Notes under the pieces: model-generated | Seen by the model: only the letters and a program-made list of their open reading frames with translations | Database searches by the model: none | What the model was told of the DNA's origin: nothing | Made by a program: the position numbers and the translations under genes | Source of the DNA: Lyngbya sp. CCAP 1446/10 | GTDB lineage: Bacteria; Cyanobacteriota; Cyanobacteriia; Cyanobacteriales; Microcoleaceae | Reading direction: 5' to 3' | NCBI RefSeq assembly: GCF_026130175.1 | Contig: NZ_JAIGNI010000001.1 | Coordinates: 1-64,000 of the forward strand | DNA length: 64,000 nucleotides | Shown here: positions 1 through 8,745 of the stretch, in pieces | Position numbering within the stretch: the stretch's first letter is position 1 | Layout: the number at the start of each line of letters is the position of its first letter

Positions 1-96
1 GGTCGAAAAGTAGCTAATGGATTTAAAGAAACAATGAAAATTATTTTTGATGAATATCTACCAAAATGGAATTATCGTGCAGTGCCGACTATTTAA
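1..96 (+). CDS. C-terminal end of an unidentified protein (possibly a transposase)
   Basis: An open frame enters from the window edge and ends with TAA at 94-96, giving 31 residues that finish EYLPKWNYRAVPTI. The WNY near the end loosely recalls the C-terminus of ISAzo13-type transposases, but the piece is too short to assign. A dispersed 'aaccCGGTTTCTT' repeat follows at about 143-155. Confidence 0.35.
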   Translation, partial: GRKVANGFKETMKIIFDEYLPKWNYRAVPTI

Positions 97-186
97 CCAA
101 CGCTAAAGTTATTAAATTTTCATTCCTTAGGTAAAAAAACCCGGTTTCTTGGTTCGTAGTGCGTAAGTCTTAAAAAAAAATCACCA

Positions 187-1074
187 TTAACCGTTCAAGA
201 ATCGATCGGGATCGATGCCAGATTCCCGCAGTCTTTCGATGAAAGATTGTAAGCGAGTTTCCGCAATCTCTGCACGCTGTCTTTCCTGATCGGCGCGCTC
301 TCCCTCTTGTTGTGCAAGCTCTTGCGCTTGCTCGGCCCGCTCTTCGGGAGTAGGAATCCAATTTCCTTCACTATCGTACCAGCGCAACCACAGTCGATCG
401 ACTCCCAGATAATCTCCTTGCCACAAACCCAAGCCTAAATCAATCTCAGGCATCCACAGACGCGAGTCTGACAGTTCTAATTCTTCATAGCGAGCTCCAT
501 CCAATTTAAAAGCTCTCAATCGATTAGTGTAGCGGCTGAAAACAACATAATAAGGAATCCGCAAAACTTGCTCGTAAACCTCCCATTTTCTGAGCGGTTT
601 TTCCTGACTCTGTTCCTGACTTATTTGACCATTATCCACTACGCCTGCGGATGCTGGCGGTACATTTTCCCGATCGTCTCTCAAATCTTCCTTTTCTGTT
701 CCCGGCGAGAGCAATTCTACAATCACAAAAGGATTAACACCCTCTTGCCAAACAACATAACTCAGCCGCATATCGACTTCATCGTACAATCGGGAAACTC
801 CCACAACTCCAAACCAATCCGGGCGCTTGTACCAAAGCGGGTGACGCGAGTCGTAGTAAAGATTCATGTCAGCCCCGCTAAATATTTGGGCAGCGGAATA
901 TCTGGAAGGGCGGAAGGTATAGCTGAGCAACTGCGGTTGCAAGCCGTGAAATTCGTCGGGCAAACCAGGTTCCTCCGGATTTTCGCTAGGTAGATCGTAC
1001 ATCGTGGGGAGCGTTTCTTTGGGCGATCGGGGCGGTTCTGTTTGAGGCACGGGATATTTAGGAAACATAAGCAT
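187..1074 (-). CDS. Uma2-family putative restriction endonuclease (DUF820)
   Basis: This 295-residue protein has the Uma2/DUF820 fold of the PD-(D/E)XK nuclease superfamily, a family greatly expanded in cyanobacteria and of uncertain substrate. Visible family hallmarks are the segment WQEGVNPFVIVELLSPGTE (residues about 110-130), with the catalytic-type Glu in VELLSP, then KWEVYEQVLRIPYYVVF (about 163-180). The C-terminal 60 residues are a charged Glu/Gln/Arg-rich coiled coil, as in many long Uma2 proteins. It stands alone, about 375 bp downstream of a nucleotidyltransferase gene read on the same strand. The family call is secure; biological role is unknown. Confidence 0.88.
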   Translation of the reverse strand: MLMFPKYPVPQTEPPRSPKETLPTMYDLPSENPEEPGLPDEFHGLQPQLLSYTFRPSRYSAAQIFSGADMNLYYDSRHPLWYKRPDWFGVVGVSRLYDEVDMRLSYVVWQEGVNPFVIVELLSPGTEKEDLRDDRENVPPASAGVVDNGQISQEQSQEKPLRKWEVYEQVLRIPYYVVFSRYTNRLRAFKLDGARYEELELSDSRLWMPEIDLGLGLWQGDYLGVDRLWLRWYDSEGNWIPTPEERAEQAQELAQQEGERADQERQRAEIAETRLQSFIERLRESGIDPDRFLNG

Positions 1075-1340
1075 TTTGGGGAATAGTTGATATTATTTTA
1101 ACTCAAGCAACCAGAAGCAGGTGGCTGATTTCCCAGCATCTAATTTCGTTAAATTCAAAAGGTTTGTAGTGAGGACTTTAGTCCGCATTAAATTCTACGG
1201 ACTAAAGAATGAAAATTTAATAACTTAAGCTATTGACTCGTTACCAGGCTTGGCCTGGCAATGCAGATCCGGAGGCTCTGCCTCTCTTTACATCTCAGCT
1301 TGTGGAAAGAAAGAAGTGTGGTAGATGTTTAATTTATTTA
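1075..1340. repeat. Intergenic repeats: 'actttagtccgc' palindrome and AGGCTCTGCCTC/CCAGGC REP
   Basis: No gene is visible. The stretch holds a copy of the dispersed palindrome GAGGACTTTAGTCCGC (about 1168-1187), an echo of it near 1197-1207, and a REP-like block with CCAGGCTTGGCCTGG at about 1244-1258 followed by GGAGGCTCTGCCTC. Related blocks occur at 13440-13550, 34367-34395, 54766-54822 and 62700-62785. Confidence 0.6.
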
Positions 1341-1454
1341 TTAAATTATGCGGACTAAAGTCCGCACTACAAACCTATTTCTTCCAGCTAACAACTTAGT
1401 TGCCCGCAAGCTTTCACTGGCTTTTGTTAAAAGAGAAATTTGTTCTGGGATCAA
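1341..1454 (-). pseudogene. Truncated HEPN-domain partner of the nucleotidyltransferase
   Basis: A TTG at 1452-1454 overlaps the TGA stop of the upstream nucleotidyltransferase, the coupling expected of an MNT-HEPN pair. The frame reads LIPEQISLLTKASESLRA, which matches the usual N-terminus of small HEPN proteins (typically over 100 residues). After about 24 residues the frame runs into a dispersed repeat (about 1348-1377, core GCGGACTAAAGTCCGC on the plus strand) and stops. The catalytic RX4-6H motif of HEPN RNases is therefore absent. I read this as a repeat-disrupted gene. Confidence 0.6.
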
Positions 1455-1771
1455 ATCGGTACTCCTTCTCCGCGAACATTTAGAAAGAAAGGACTTTTCT
1501 CTTGCTGAAAACGTGCTGCGGAGGCGAAAGTCCGAGAAATTACTACAGTACGATCTAAGCACAAAGCGGCAACAAATTCACTGGTGCGAGCGATTTCTTT
1601 GCCAGCACTCACAGGTTCGTTCAAAACAACCAAAATATCAATATCAGAATTTGGTTGTGCGTCTCCTCTGGCTTGGGAACCGTAAAGGATTAACTGTACA
1701 AGTCTATCGCCGTACAAATCATTAAAGTAGTGACGCAATTCTGCTAAAATTTCTGGTAAATTCTCGTTCAT
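1451..1771 (-). CDS. MNT-type nucleotidyltransferase domain protein
   Basis: This 106-residue protein carries the minimal nucleotidyltransferase signature LYGSQARGDAQPNSDIDILV (residues about 29-48): the GS...R and D-x-D metal-binding pattern of polymerase-beta-like enzymes. Such MNT proteins normally pair with a HEPN RNase toxin and neutralise it, in characterised cases by AMPylating it. Here the downstream HEPN frame overlaps by a few bases but is truncated, so the antitoxin-like half survives without its partner. Length and motif are normal for the family. Confidence 0.85.
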   Translation of the reverse strand: MNENLPEILAELRHYFNDLYGDRLVQLILYGSQARGDAQPNSDIDILVVLNEPVSAGKEIARTSEFVAALCLDRTVVISRTFASAARFQQEKSPFFLNVRGEGVPI

Positions 1772-1886
1772 ATTGTCAGTGTATTAAGTTCAATGTTAGA
1801 CAATACTATGATAATCTGGGCGGGATGACAGGGCCATCTTATTTTTATTTAGATGTTGCTTAAGCCCGCCCTAAAAGTGCGATCGC

Positions 1887-3254
1887 TCAACCGATAATTT
1901 TCTTAATCAAATCCAACTTACCTAGATAGGGAGCATAGCGCCATTTTAAGTCAAGTAAAAATGACTTTTGCAGCACACTTTTTTGATGTGAAAAAGTGTC
2001 AAAACTGGCTTTTCCGTGATAGCTGCCGGTGCCGCTGTCGCCAACTCCGCCAAAAGGTAAAGTTGTGACTCCGACTTGCATAACCGTGTCGTTGATGCAA
2101 ACTCCGCCGGAAGAAGTTTCCCGCAAAACTCGCTTTTGTTTATCTTTATCTTTTGAAAACAAATACAAAGCTAGGGGTTTGGGGCGGGCGTTGATTTGGG
2201 CGATCGCCTCTCCGAGCTCATCATACTCCAAAACGGGCAAAATCGGCCCAAAAATCTCATCCTGCATCACTGGCGAATCCCAGGAAACCTTGTCGATTAC
2301 CGTCGGGGCAATATATTTATCTTCGGCGTTGGTTTGGCCGCCCGCGACAATTTCGCCGTCTTTGATAAACTCTGTCAAACGTCCTAAATGATGCTGATTG
2401 ATAATTCGGGAATAGTCGGGACTTTGCTGTGGATCGTCGCCATAAAATTCGTGAAGTGCTGCTTTAATTGCTTGCATTAAAGCGGGTTTAACTTTTTTAT
2501 CAACTAATAGGTAATCTGGGGCGATACAAGTTTGACCAGCATTGATGAATTTCCCCCACGCAATCCGTTTAGCCGTGTATTCAACTTGAATATCTGAGTC
2601 TACAATGCAAGGACTTTTGCCGCCCAATTCTAATGTTACAGGTGTGAGGTGTTTGGCGGCGGCTGCCATGACTATTTTACCGATTTTTGTGCCTCCGGTA
2701 AAGAAGATGTGGTCGAATTTTTCGGCCAATAATTGTTGGCTGGTTTCGACTCCTCCTTGGATGGCTGCGATGTAGGCGGGATCGAAGGTTTTGGAAATCA
2801 TATCCGCGACAACTTCAGAGGTGTGTGAGGCGATTTCTGAAGGTTTGAGGATGGCGCAGTTGCCGGCGGCGATCGCCCCGACCAAAGGTGATATCATGAG
2901 CTGAAATGGGTAATTCCAGGGCCCGATGATTAAAACTACGCCCAGAGGTTCAGGGTAAATGCGTGCTGATGCGGGGAATTGATCGATCGATGTCGGCACT
3001 TTTTTGGGCTTTGCCCACGATTTCACGTTTTTGATCGCATAATTAACTTCTGCGATCGATGCAATTTCAAAATAAGCCTCATACTCCGGCCTGTTCAAAT
3101 CAGCCTTGACAGCATCGACAATCCGTGATTGATTGGAGACGATCGCACTTTTGAGATGCTTGAGTTGTTCGATCCGAAAATCCACATCTTTAGTTTTCCC
3201 AGTCGCAAAAAATTGTCGCTGCTGGCGGATAATATCGCTGACACTCAATAGCAT
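1887..3254 (-). CDS. Aldehyde dehydrogenase, class 3 / fatty aldehyde type
   Basis: A 455-residue NAD(P)-dependent aldehyde dehydrogenase of the short class 3 form, which oxidises aldehydes to acids. Visible motifs are the Rossmann-associated GPWNYPFQL, the nucleotide-binding FFTGGTKIGKIV, the general-base glutamate in TLELGGKSP and the nucleophilic cysteine in NAGQTCIAPDY. The C-terminal stretch ending YAPYLGKLDLIKKIIG resembles the membrane-proximal tail of fatty aldehyde dehydrogenases. Cyanobacterial orthologues oxidise medium and long-chain aldehydes; substrate here is inferred from family. It is transcribed divergently from the binding lipoprotein gene, with 42 bp between them. Confidence 0.93.
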   Translation of the reverse strand: MLLSVSDIIRQQRQFFATGKTKDVDFRIEQLKHLKSAIVSNQSRIVDAVKADLNRPEYEAYFEIASIAEVNYAIKNVKSWAKPKKVPTSIDQFPASARIYPEPLGVVLIIGPWNYPFQLMISPLVGAIAAGNCAILKPSEIASHTSEVVADMISKTFDPAYIAAIQGGVETSQQLLAEKFDHIFFTGGTKIGKIVMAAAAKHLTPVTLELGGKSPCIVDSDIQVEYTAKRIAWGKFINAGQTCIAPDYLLVDKKVKPALMQAIKAALHEFYGDDPQQSPDYSRIINQHHLGRLTEFIKDGEIVAGGQTNAEDKYIAPTVIDKVSWDSPVMQDEIFGPILPVLEYDELGEAIAQINARPKPLALYLFSKDKDKQKRVLRETSSGGVCINDTVMQVGVTTLPFGGVGDSGTGSYHGKASFDTFSHQKSVLQKSFLLDLKWRYAPYLGKLDLIKKIIG

Positions 3255-3296
3255 ATTTTCTCCTGAATCTATATATATAAATGTTACAATAAAAAA

Positions 3297-4217
3297 ATGA
3301 AAATATCAAAAAGCCATTTTTTATCTTCCTGCTTATCATTACTTTGCTTGTTTGCAGTCACAAGCTGCAATTCTACTTCTCAAAAACAAATTGTTATTTG
3401 CTCGAAAGACTTTACAGAACAAGTCATCTTAGCAGAAATTTTAGCTATTCACATCGAAACCAAAACAGATATCAAAGTAGAACGCAAACTCAACCTCGGA
3501 GGCTCGCTTTGCCATCAATCCCTAGCAACGGGTAAAATCGACTTGTACGTCGAATATACGGGCACAGGTTTTACCAACATTCTCAAACAAAAGCCGATTT
3601 CTGACCCCAAGAAAGTCCTCGATTACCTCAAACAAGAATATCCCAAACAGTTTCAAGCAGAATTGACTGAACCGCTGGGATTTAATAACGGTTTTGCGAT
3701 TATTATGCGCGGAGACGATGCCAAAAAACTCAACTTGCAAACTCTATCCCAACTAGGAAAAGCTGCACCAAAATTGCGCGCGGGTTTCGGCCCGGAATTC
3801 AAAGAGAGAGAAGATGGATTTCCCGGATTAGCTAAAACTTACGGGATTAAGTTTGCCGAAGAACCGAAGGAGTTGCTGTTAGGATTGCTTTATCAAGCGC
3901 TGCAACAAAAAGAAGTAGATGTGATTGCCGGTAATACGACGGATGGTTTGATTCAAAGTTTGGGTTTAGTAGTCCTGAAAGATGACAAGAACTATTTTCC
4001 GCCCTACGAAGCTGTTCCGGTTATGCGATCGCAAATTTTGGAGAAATACCCAGAATTGCGTCCAGTGCTCGCAGAGTTGGGCGGCAAAATCTCCGAGGAA
4101 GATATGCGAAAACTCAACTATCAAGTTGATGGAAAACAGGAGGATGCCGCCCAAGTGGCGCGGCAGTTTTTGCAGCAAAAGTTGGGCGAGTCAAAGCCTG
4201 CGACTCCGGCGAAATAA
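3297..4217 (+). CDS. Glycine betaine/choline-type ABC transporter substrate-binding lipoprotein
   Basis: This 306-residue periplasmic binding protein belongs to the OpuAC/ProX-OsmoF family of quaternary-amine transporters. Residues 1-24 form a lipoprotein signal ending LFAVTSC, with Cys24 as the lipid anchor. The mature part opens with VICSKDFTEQVILAEIL, a family hallmark, followed by LYVEYTGTG and FGFNNGFAI-like segments (GFNNGFAIIMRG). No permease or ATPase gene lies beside it, so it must work with components encoded elsewhere, or be an orphan receptor. Ligand is inferred from family only. Confidence 0.88.
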   Translation: MKISKSHFLSSCLSLLCLFAVTSCNSTSQKQIVICSKDFTEQVILAEILAIHIETKTDIKVERKLNLGGSLCHQSLATGKIDLYVEYTGTGFTNILKQKPISDPKKVLDYLKQEYPKQFQAELTEPLGFNNGFAIIMRGDDAKKLNLQTLSQLGKAAPKLRAGFGPEFKEREDGFPGLAKTYGIKFAEEPKELLLGLLYQALQQKEVDVIAGNTTDGLIQSLGLVVLKDDKNYFPPYEAVPVMRSQILEKYPELRPVLAELGGKISEEDMRKLNYQVDGKQEDAAQVARQFLQQKLGESKPATPAK

Positions 4218-4274
4218 GGGGAGGAATTATGCAAAAAGTGGTTTGACACGCTACGTATGGTAAGGTATGCAGCG

Positions 4275-4290
4275 CACACACACACACACA
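4275..4290. repeat. (CA)8 dinucleotide microsatellite
   Basis: Eight uninterrupted CA units lie between the convergent binding-protein gene and the DUF4926 gene. Dinucleotide runs of this length are uncommon in bacterial DNA and may be length-variable. Confidence 0.9.
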
Positions 4291-4313
4291 AATACTTCTC
4301 GCGGATGTCGGCG

Positions 4314-4541
4314 TTAGCTTAATTTGCCAAGCTGCAAAACAGGAGCTTTTATTGATTCAATCTGGGACTCGGCAACTTCAACTGTAATTGCTTCGACATT
4401 GAAACCCTCTAAACTATAACCGTCTTCTTGACCTTCCGGCATCGGGTAATGCTCAACAATAGTTGCTACAGCACCTTTTTTTAGATTGTAATTGGGGATG
4501 TCTTCGCGCAATGCTACTTGTGAAAAAAGTCCAAATTTCAT
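4314..4541 (-). CDS. DUF4926 domain-containing protein
   Basis: A 75-residue protein with the DUF4926 pattern: a short beta-rich domain with DIPNYNLKKGAVATIVEHY and GYSLEGFNV, which resembles an SH3-like barrel. Its function is not established. The gene starts 16 bp after the DUF6883 gene stops, on the same strand, so the two are almost certainly co-transcribed; the pairing is seen often in cyanobacteria and looks like a two-gene cassette, possibly toxin-antitoxin-like (inference). Confidence 0.85.
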   Translation of the reverse strand: MKFGLFSQVALREDIPNYNLKKGAVATIVEHYPMPEGQEDGYSLEGFNVEAITVEVAESQIESIKAPVLQLGKLS

Positions 4542-4557
4542 GGCGGATTACCTCTTG

Positions 4558-4875
4558 TTAATCAGGAACTAATGTAACAAATCTAGTTTCGGATAAAGTG
4601 ACTATCCAAACGGTTTTGACTTGTAAAGTTATACCGTTTGGCCCTGTTAAACTACCTCGAATCATGTACTTTTGACCGTATTTTGTGTTTTCCATTGGCT
4701 CCGCTTCCAATGAAAGTATCTGGACTCTCAAATCTCGCTCAAACTGCTGCCAGTTTTCTAGATTGTAACCACCCCGAGCGAGAAACTGAGATTTGTCGTC
4801 TTTAGGAAGCCGGATTAATAAATAGTTCGTCAGCTTTTCTGAAGGAATCACGGAGTTAAGGCTAAGTTGTGCCAT
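4558..4875 (-). CDS. DUF6883 domain-containing protein
   Basis: A 105-residue protein of the DUF6883 family. Visible features are the IPSEKLTNYLLI opening, a KSQFLARGGYNLENWQQFE centre and a C-terminal beta stretch VKTVWIVTLSETRFVTLVPD. DUF6883 also occurs as a C-terminal module of large polymorphic-toxin-like proteins, which makes a toxin role conceivable, but there is no direct evidence. It lies 25 bp downstream of rel and 16 bp upstream of the DUF4926 gene, so it may be read through from rel. Confidence 0.82.
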   Translation of the reverse strand: MAQLSLNSVIPSEKLTNYLLIRLPKDDKSQFLARGGYNLENWQQFERDLRVQILSLEAEPMENTKYGQKYMIRGSLTGPNGITLQVKTVWIVTLSETRFVTLVPD

Positions 4876-4900
4876 GCGGTGAATTTTCTCTTAAGTTCCT

Positions 4901-7183
4901 TCACTCAGCTTCGCTCAGACGCCGCAAATTCAAAATATCGCTCATATTTTTAATCTGCATACAAGTCCGCTCAAACTGTTCTTTGTCCTGGATATCCATG
5001 CACAAGTCAATTAATGCGGGTAATCCGGGATAGGTTTTGACTTGGGCGCTGCGGACGTTCACTTTGTTGTCCTTCAAATGCGATAATACATCATTGAGAA
5101 CTCCGACTCTATCGAGGGCTTCAACTTGAATGTTAACCGGATAAGTATTGGGGCGAGATTCATTGCGGTTGCTGGAATTCCAACTCACGGGAACTAACTT
5201 GTCTCCAGGCACATTCTCAACATTTGAACAGCCTTGGCGGTGAATCGAAATTCCGCGCAGGCGAGTCACAACTCCAATAATTGCTTCTCCGGGAATTGGA
5301 CAACAACAGCCTGCTATATGGTAGAGCAATCCTTCTACACCTGCGATCGGCGATTTGCTCGGAGATGAACTCGGTACGGGTTTCGGTGCAGTCGATGCCG
5401 GTATTAGCTGCGGCAATTCGTGGGTTCCTCCCGGTGCGGCTTCTATTTTTTGCTGCACTTTTACTAAATCTCGCAGGCGATTTACTACGAGGTTTAGGGT
5501 GACTTCGCCGTAGCCCAAACCTGCGATTAAGTCTTCGACGCTGTGGTAGTTGCAGCGGTGAGCTACTGATTGCATGGGCTCGGATTTTAGCAAGGATTCT
5601 AAGCCGTTTTTGCCTAATTCTTTTTCGAGCAATTCCCGCCCGCGAGCGAGGTTTTCATCTCGGTGCGATCGCTTTAACCACTGCCGAATTCGGTTTTTTG
5701 CTCCGTTTGTCTTGACAAAATTCAGCCAGTCGGAGCTCGGATGGCCGTTTTTTTGGTTCAAGATTTCTACAATGTCGCCATTCTTTAAAACCTTGTCTAG
5801 TGTCACCATTCGCCCGTTGACTCTGGCGCCGGTGCAGTGATTGCCAATTTCTGTGTGAATGCGGTAAGCAAAATCTACGGGTGTTGATCCGCTGTTGAGT
5901 GCAATCACGTCTCCGTTAGGAGTGAAAACATAGATATCTTCGTCGAATAAGTTGTCTTTAATGCTTTGTAAATATTCGCGATCGTCTTTGAGATCGGTTT
6001 GCCATTCTAGGAGTTGTCGCAGCCAGGTAAATTTTTCGTCGTCACCGGTGACTGTGGTGTTGGAACCGCCGGTTTCTTTGTATTTCCAGTGGGCGGCGAT
6101 GCCGTATTCGGCAATGTGGTGCATTGCTACGGTGCGAATTTGTACTTCGATGGGGCGGCCGCTGGTGCCGATGACTCCGGTGTGCAAAGATTGATAGCGG
6201 TTGGCTTTTGGTAAACCGATATAATCTTTGAAGCGGCCGGGAATTGGACGGAATGAATCGTGGACGATCGCCAAAGCCCGATAACAGTCATCATTAGTTT
6301 CTACTATGATCCGCACCGCAGCCATATCGTACACTTGGTTGAACCCTTTTTGGCGGCGCTGCATCTTCCCATAAATCCCGTACAAATGTTTGGGACGGCC
6401 GCTGACTTCGTAGCATTTAATGCCTAAACTGTCAAGTCTTTCTCGCAAACTATCTGTGACTTCTGCGAGTTGAGTTTCTCGATCGGCTCGCTTGACTGCC
6501 ACCAAGTCCTGAATTTCGCGGTAAGCTTCCGGTTCTAGGTATTTAAACGCTAAATCTTCCAATTCCCACTTAAAACGTCCGATACCCAAACGGTTCGCCA
6601 GGGGAGCAAAAATATCTCGGGTTTCTAGGGCAATGGTGCGCTGCTTTTCTTCGGACAAATGCTCCAAAGTCCTCATGTTGTGCAGTCTGTCTGCTAGTTT
6701 GACGACTATCACGCGAATATCTTTAGCCATTGCTAGAAACATTCGGCGGAAATTTTCGGCAAGGCGCTCTGTTTTGCTGGAAAAATTAAACTTAGAAAGC
6801 TTGGTGACACCTTCGACTAATTGTCGTACTTCCGCGCCGAACCGCTGTTCTATTTCTTCGAGACTAATATCTGTATCTTCCACGATGTCATGGAGGAAAC
6901 CGGCGGCAATCATCACGCTGTTGCCGCCCATATACCGGAGTATTCCAGCTACAGCTACGGGATGGCAAATATAAGGTTCTCCAGATTTGCGGTACTGTCC
7001 TTCGTGCAAGTCGCGGGCAAATTCAAAGGCTCGACAAATTAAGCTGTTGCTAGTCGGACAACTGGATTTGGGGTCTACTTCTACGGGCGATCGAGAATTC
7101 AGGCATTCTTGCAGCCAATCGGGAACTACAGCAGGATCGATCGAAGGAGAGGGAGTTAGAGTGTTCGCGTTCATGGGGTACAC
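4901..7183 (-). CDS. rel: Bifunctional (p)ppGpp synthetase/hydrolase Rel (RelA/SpoT family)
   Basis: A 760-residue long RSH enzyme that makes and degrades the alarmone (p)ppGpp. Domain order: HD hydrolase (about 55-200) with the intact HDIVEDT motif; synthetase (about 250-370) with RPKHLYGIYGKMQRR and RFKDYIGLPKANRYQSLHT; TGS (about 410-475) opening IYVFTPNGDVIAL; a conserved-cysteine region with AGCCCPIPGE; and a C-terminal ACT domain. The basic RFKD motif is the form found in bifunctional Rel rather than in synthetase-only RelA (EXDD), and both active sites look complete. Start could be the first ATG (7183) or the second, MNANTL (7174). Confidence 0.96.
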   Translation of the reverse strand: MYPMNANTLTPSPSIDPAVVPDWLQECLNSRSPVEVDPKSSCPTSNSLICRAFEFARDLHEGQYRKSGEPYICHPVAVAGILRYMGGNSVMIAAGFLHDIVEDTDISLEEIEQRFGAEVRQLVEGVTKLSKFNFSSKTERLAENFRRMFLAMAKDIRVIVVKLADRLHNMRTLEHLSEEKQRTIALETRDIFAPLANRLGIGRFKWELEDLAFKYLEPEAYREIQDLVAVKRADRETQLAEVTDSLRERLDSLGIKCYEVSGRPKHLYGIYGKMQRRQKGFNQVYDMAAVRIIVETNDDCYRALAIVHDSFRPIPGRFKDYIGLPKANRYQSLHTGVIGTSGRPIEVQIRTVAMHHIAEYGIAAHWKYKETGGSNTTVTGDDEKFTWLRQLLEWQTDLKDDREYLQSIKDNLFDEDIYVFTPNGDVIALNSGSTPVDFAYRIHTEIGNHCTGARVNGRMVTLDKVLKNGDIVEILNQKNGHPSSDWLNFVKTNGAKNRIRQWLKRSHRDENLARGRELLEKELGKNGLESLLKSEPMQSVAHRCNYHSVEDLIAGLGYGEVTLNLVVNRLRDLVKVQQKIEAAPGGTHELPQLIPASTAPKPVPSSSPSKSPIAGVEGLLYHIAGCCCPIPGEAIIGVVTRLRGISIHRQGCSNVENVPGDKLVPVSWNSSNRNESRPNTYPVNIQVEALDRVGVLNDVLSHLKDNKVNVRSAQVKTYPGLPALIDLCMDIQDKEQFERTCMQIKNMSDILNLRRLSEAE

Positions 7184-7627
7184 CTTTAAAACTTAGAAAT
7201 ACAAATGGTTAAAAGCTGGTTTTTGCTTGAATTGCCAAAATTATGTGTTTAGTTATACTAAACTAATTGAATGCCACAATTTGCAATCCCAAAAAATAGT
7301 CGATTTTTTTGTTAACTATATCTATCTAATGGGGATCTGCCCCCCGTCGCAGGTAGGAAAATATATTGACTCCACTGCCGCCACTGCGATCGGTCGATCG
7401 GGTAAAATAAGGATATTTTGGCGGTAGCAGTGGACGTAGCGGGCGATCGGCATTCACGGCCAACGCTAAACTAAAAGCAGAAGCCAGAGCGATCGAGTCA
7501 GGGCTGCCAGTGATGAAATTTTCTCAGAAAACCGGGAATTGCTGCAAAAATGCACGGCTTCCCTTAATATGAGCAAAGCTTAAGCAAGAATCTACTTTGA
7601 TTATAAAGAAAAATTTGTTTACAAAAC
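7184..7627. other. Intergenic region between divergent rel and the PatD-like gene
   Basis: About 440 bp with several GATCG-rich HIP1-like fragments (7387-7400, 7443-7450) but no reading frame that I can support. It must hold the promoters of both divergent genes; no box is clear enough to name. Confidence 0.6.
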
Positions 7628-8068
7628 ATGATATTGTCCGAAGACCGCCGCCAGTGCTACCAAGAATTACAGCAAGCACTCGAACAGCTACAAAGAACTG
7701 CTGCACAAGATAATCTCGATCGAGCAGCGCTGGCGATCGAATACAGAAAAGTGCAACAATTTTTCGGGAACCAAATTATGAGAGCCCCCAGCGGCGAGTT
7801 AGACACCTCAGACACACCCCCAGAGCAGTCCTATTTGACGGAAATTCACAAGCAACTGCGGTTATTGGGGACAGATGTCACGTTTTTGCAAGCTGCGAAG
7901 CAGCCAGCGACAGCAGAGGCGAGGCAAAGTGCAGCTAATTCGCGAATCAACACGCTAATTGGCTACTGCGGTGCGGTGCTGCAAAAAAATTCTGGTGCTG
8001 AGCGGGCCCGTCCAGATGCAGAATTAATAACTGAATTAACAGGGAATAAAGAAGGCAAGGAGAAATAA
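7628..8068 (+). CDS. patD: PatD-like protein (heterocyst frequency control family)
   Basis: A 146-residue soluble, mainly helical protein. The centre, YLTEIHKQLRLLGTDVTFLQ (about 77-96), followed by AAKQPATAEARQ and RINTLIGYCGAVL, matches my recollection of the cyanobacterial PatD family, named for an effect on heterocyst frequency in Anabaena. PatD homologues also occur in cyanobacteria that make no heterocysts, so presence does not prove differentiation. The last 20 residues are poorly conserved and charged. The next gene starts 4 bp after the stop, suggesting a two-gene operon. Confidence 0.6.
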   Translation: MILSEDRRQCYQELQQALEQLQRTAAQDNLDRAALAIEYRKVQQFFGNQIMRAPSGELDTSDTPPEQSYLTEIHKQLRLLGTDVTFLQAAKQPATAEARQSAANSRINTLIGYCGAVLQKNSGAERARPDAELITELTGNKEGKEK

Positions 8069-8072
8069 AGCG

Positions 8073-8657
8073 GTGGAATGTCCAAAATGTAAACATCCCA
8101 ACTTAGAAGGAGGCACCTTAGCCGGCAGTATGTCGGTGCAGTGGTGTCCCAACTGTTACGGTATCTGGATTCCAGGCAGAGAATACGAAGCTTGGCAGAA
8201 AGAGCAGAGCCAGTGGTACAACAAATCCGAGAAACCTGAGGCGACAGGGACTCTCGGCATAGAATTCACGCCATCTCCCTACGACAGCAAAGCAGCACTG
8301 TGTCCCGAAGACGGTCACTATTTGTCGCGGGCGAAAGTTCCGTTTAGCAGAGTGCCCTTTTACATAGAGCGCTGTATGCTGTGCGGGGGAATTTGGTGCG
8401 ACAACGGCGAGTGGGACATTCTCGAAAGTCTAGGATTCCATACCGAGATTGACAAGATGTTTTCTCCCAACTGGCAAGCAAAGGCCCGCGTGCAAGAGCT
8501 CGCCTCTCGCGAGCGTCAAGTGCTGACGGAGAAGCTGGGGCCAGATATCGCCGGATATGTGTTGGAACTTGCGGAAGTTTTAGCAGATCATCCCCACGCT
8601 GATTGTGCGGCAACTTATATACTGCGGAGAGCTGAGTTGAAGCGAAGGGAAATTTAG
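8073..8657 (+). CDS. Zinc-ribbon (zf-TFIIB) domain protein
   Basis: A 194-residue protein with two zinc-ribbon halves of the TFIIB-like type: CPKCKHPNLEG...WCPNCYGIW at residues about 3-32 and CPEDGHYL...CMLCGGIWCDNGEWD at about 75-115. The CxxC-x-GIW pattern is diagnostic of PF13453. A GTG start at 8073 is favoured, because it begins directly with VECPKC and follows AAGGAG. Remaining C-terminal residues are helical. Function is unknown; nucleic-acid or protein binding is the usual guess. Confidence 0.8.
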   Translation: MECPKCKHPNLEGGTLAGSMSVQWCPNCYGIWIPGREYEAWQKEQSQWYNKSEKPEATGTLGIEFTPSPYDSKAALCPEDGHYLSRAKVPFSRVPFYIERCMLCGGIWCDNGEWDILESLGFHTEIDKMFSPNWQAKARVQELASRERQVLTEKLGPDIAGYVLELAEVLADHPHADCAATYILRRAELKRREI

Positions 8658-8745
8658 TCAGTTGACAGTTGACAGTTGTCAGTTGACAGTTGACAGTTGA
8701 CGGTTGACTGTTAACGGTTGACTGTTCACTGTTGTTAGTAAGCGG
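8657..8745. repeat. Heptanucleotide STRR array (AGTTGAC type)
   Basis: Repeated units of AGTTGAC with variants (AGTTGTC, GGTTGAC) begin three bases after the zinc-ribbon gene. The seven-base period is the cyanobacterial STRR class. The gap up to the next array is otherwise featureless and AT-rich. Confidence 0.85.

Noticed and set aside
7524-7706. 60-residue minus-strand ORF overlapping the PatD-like gene
   Set aside because: Antisense of the real gene start with no coding features.
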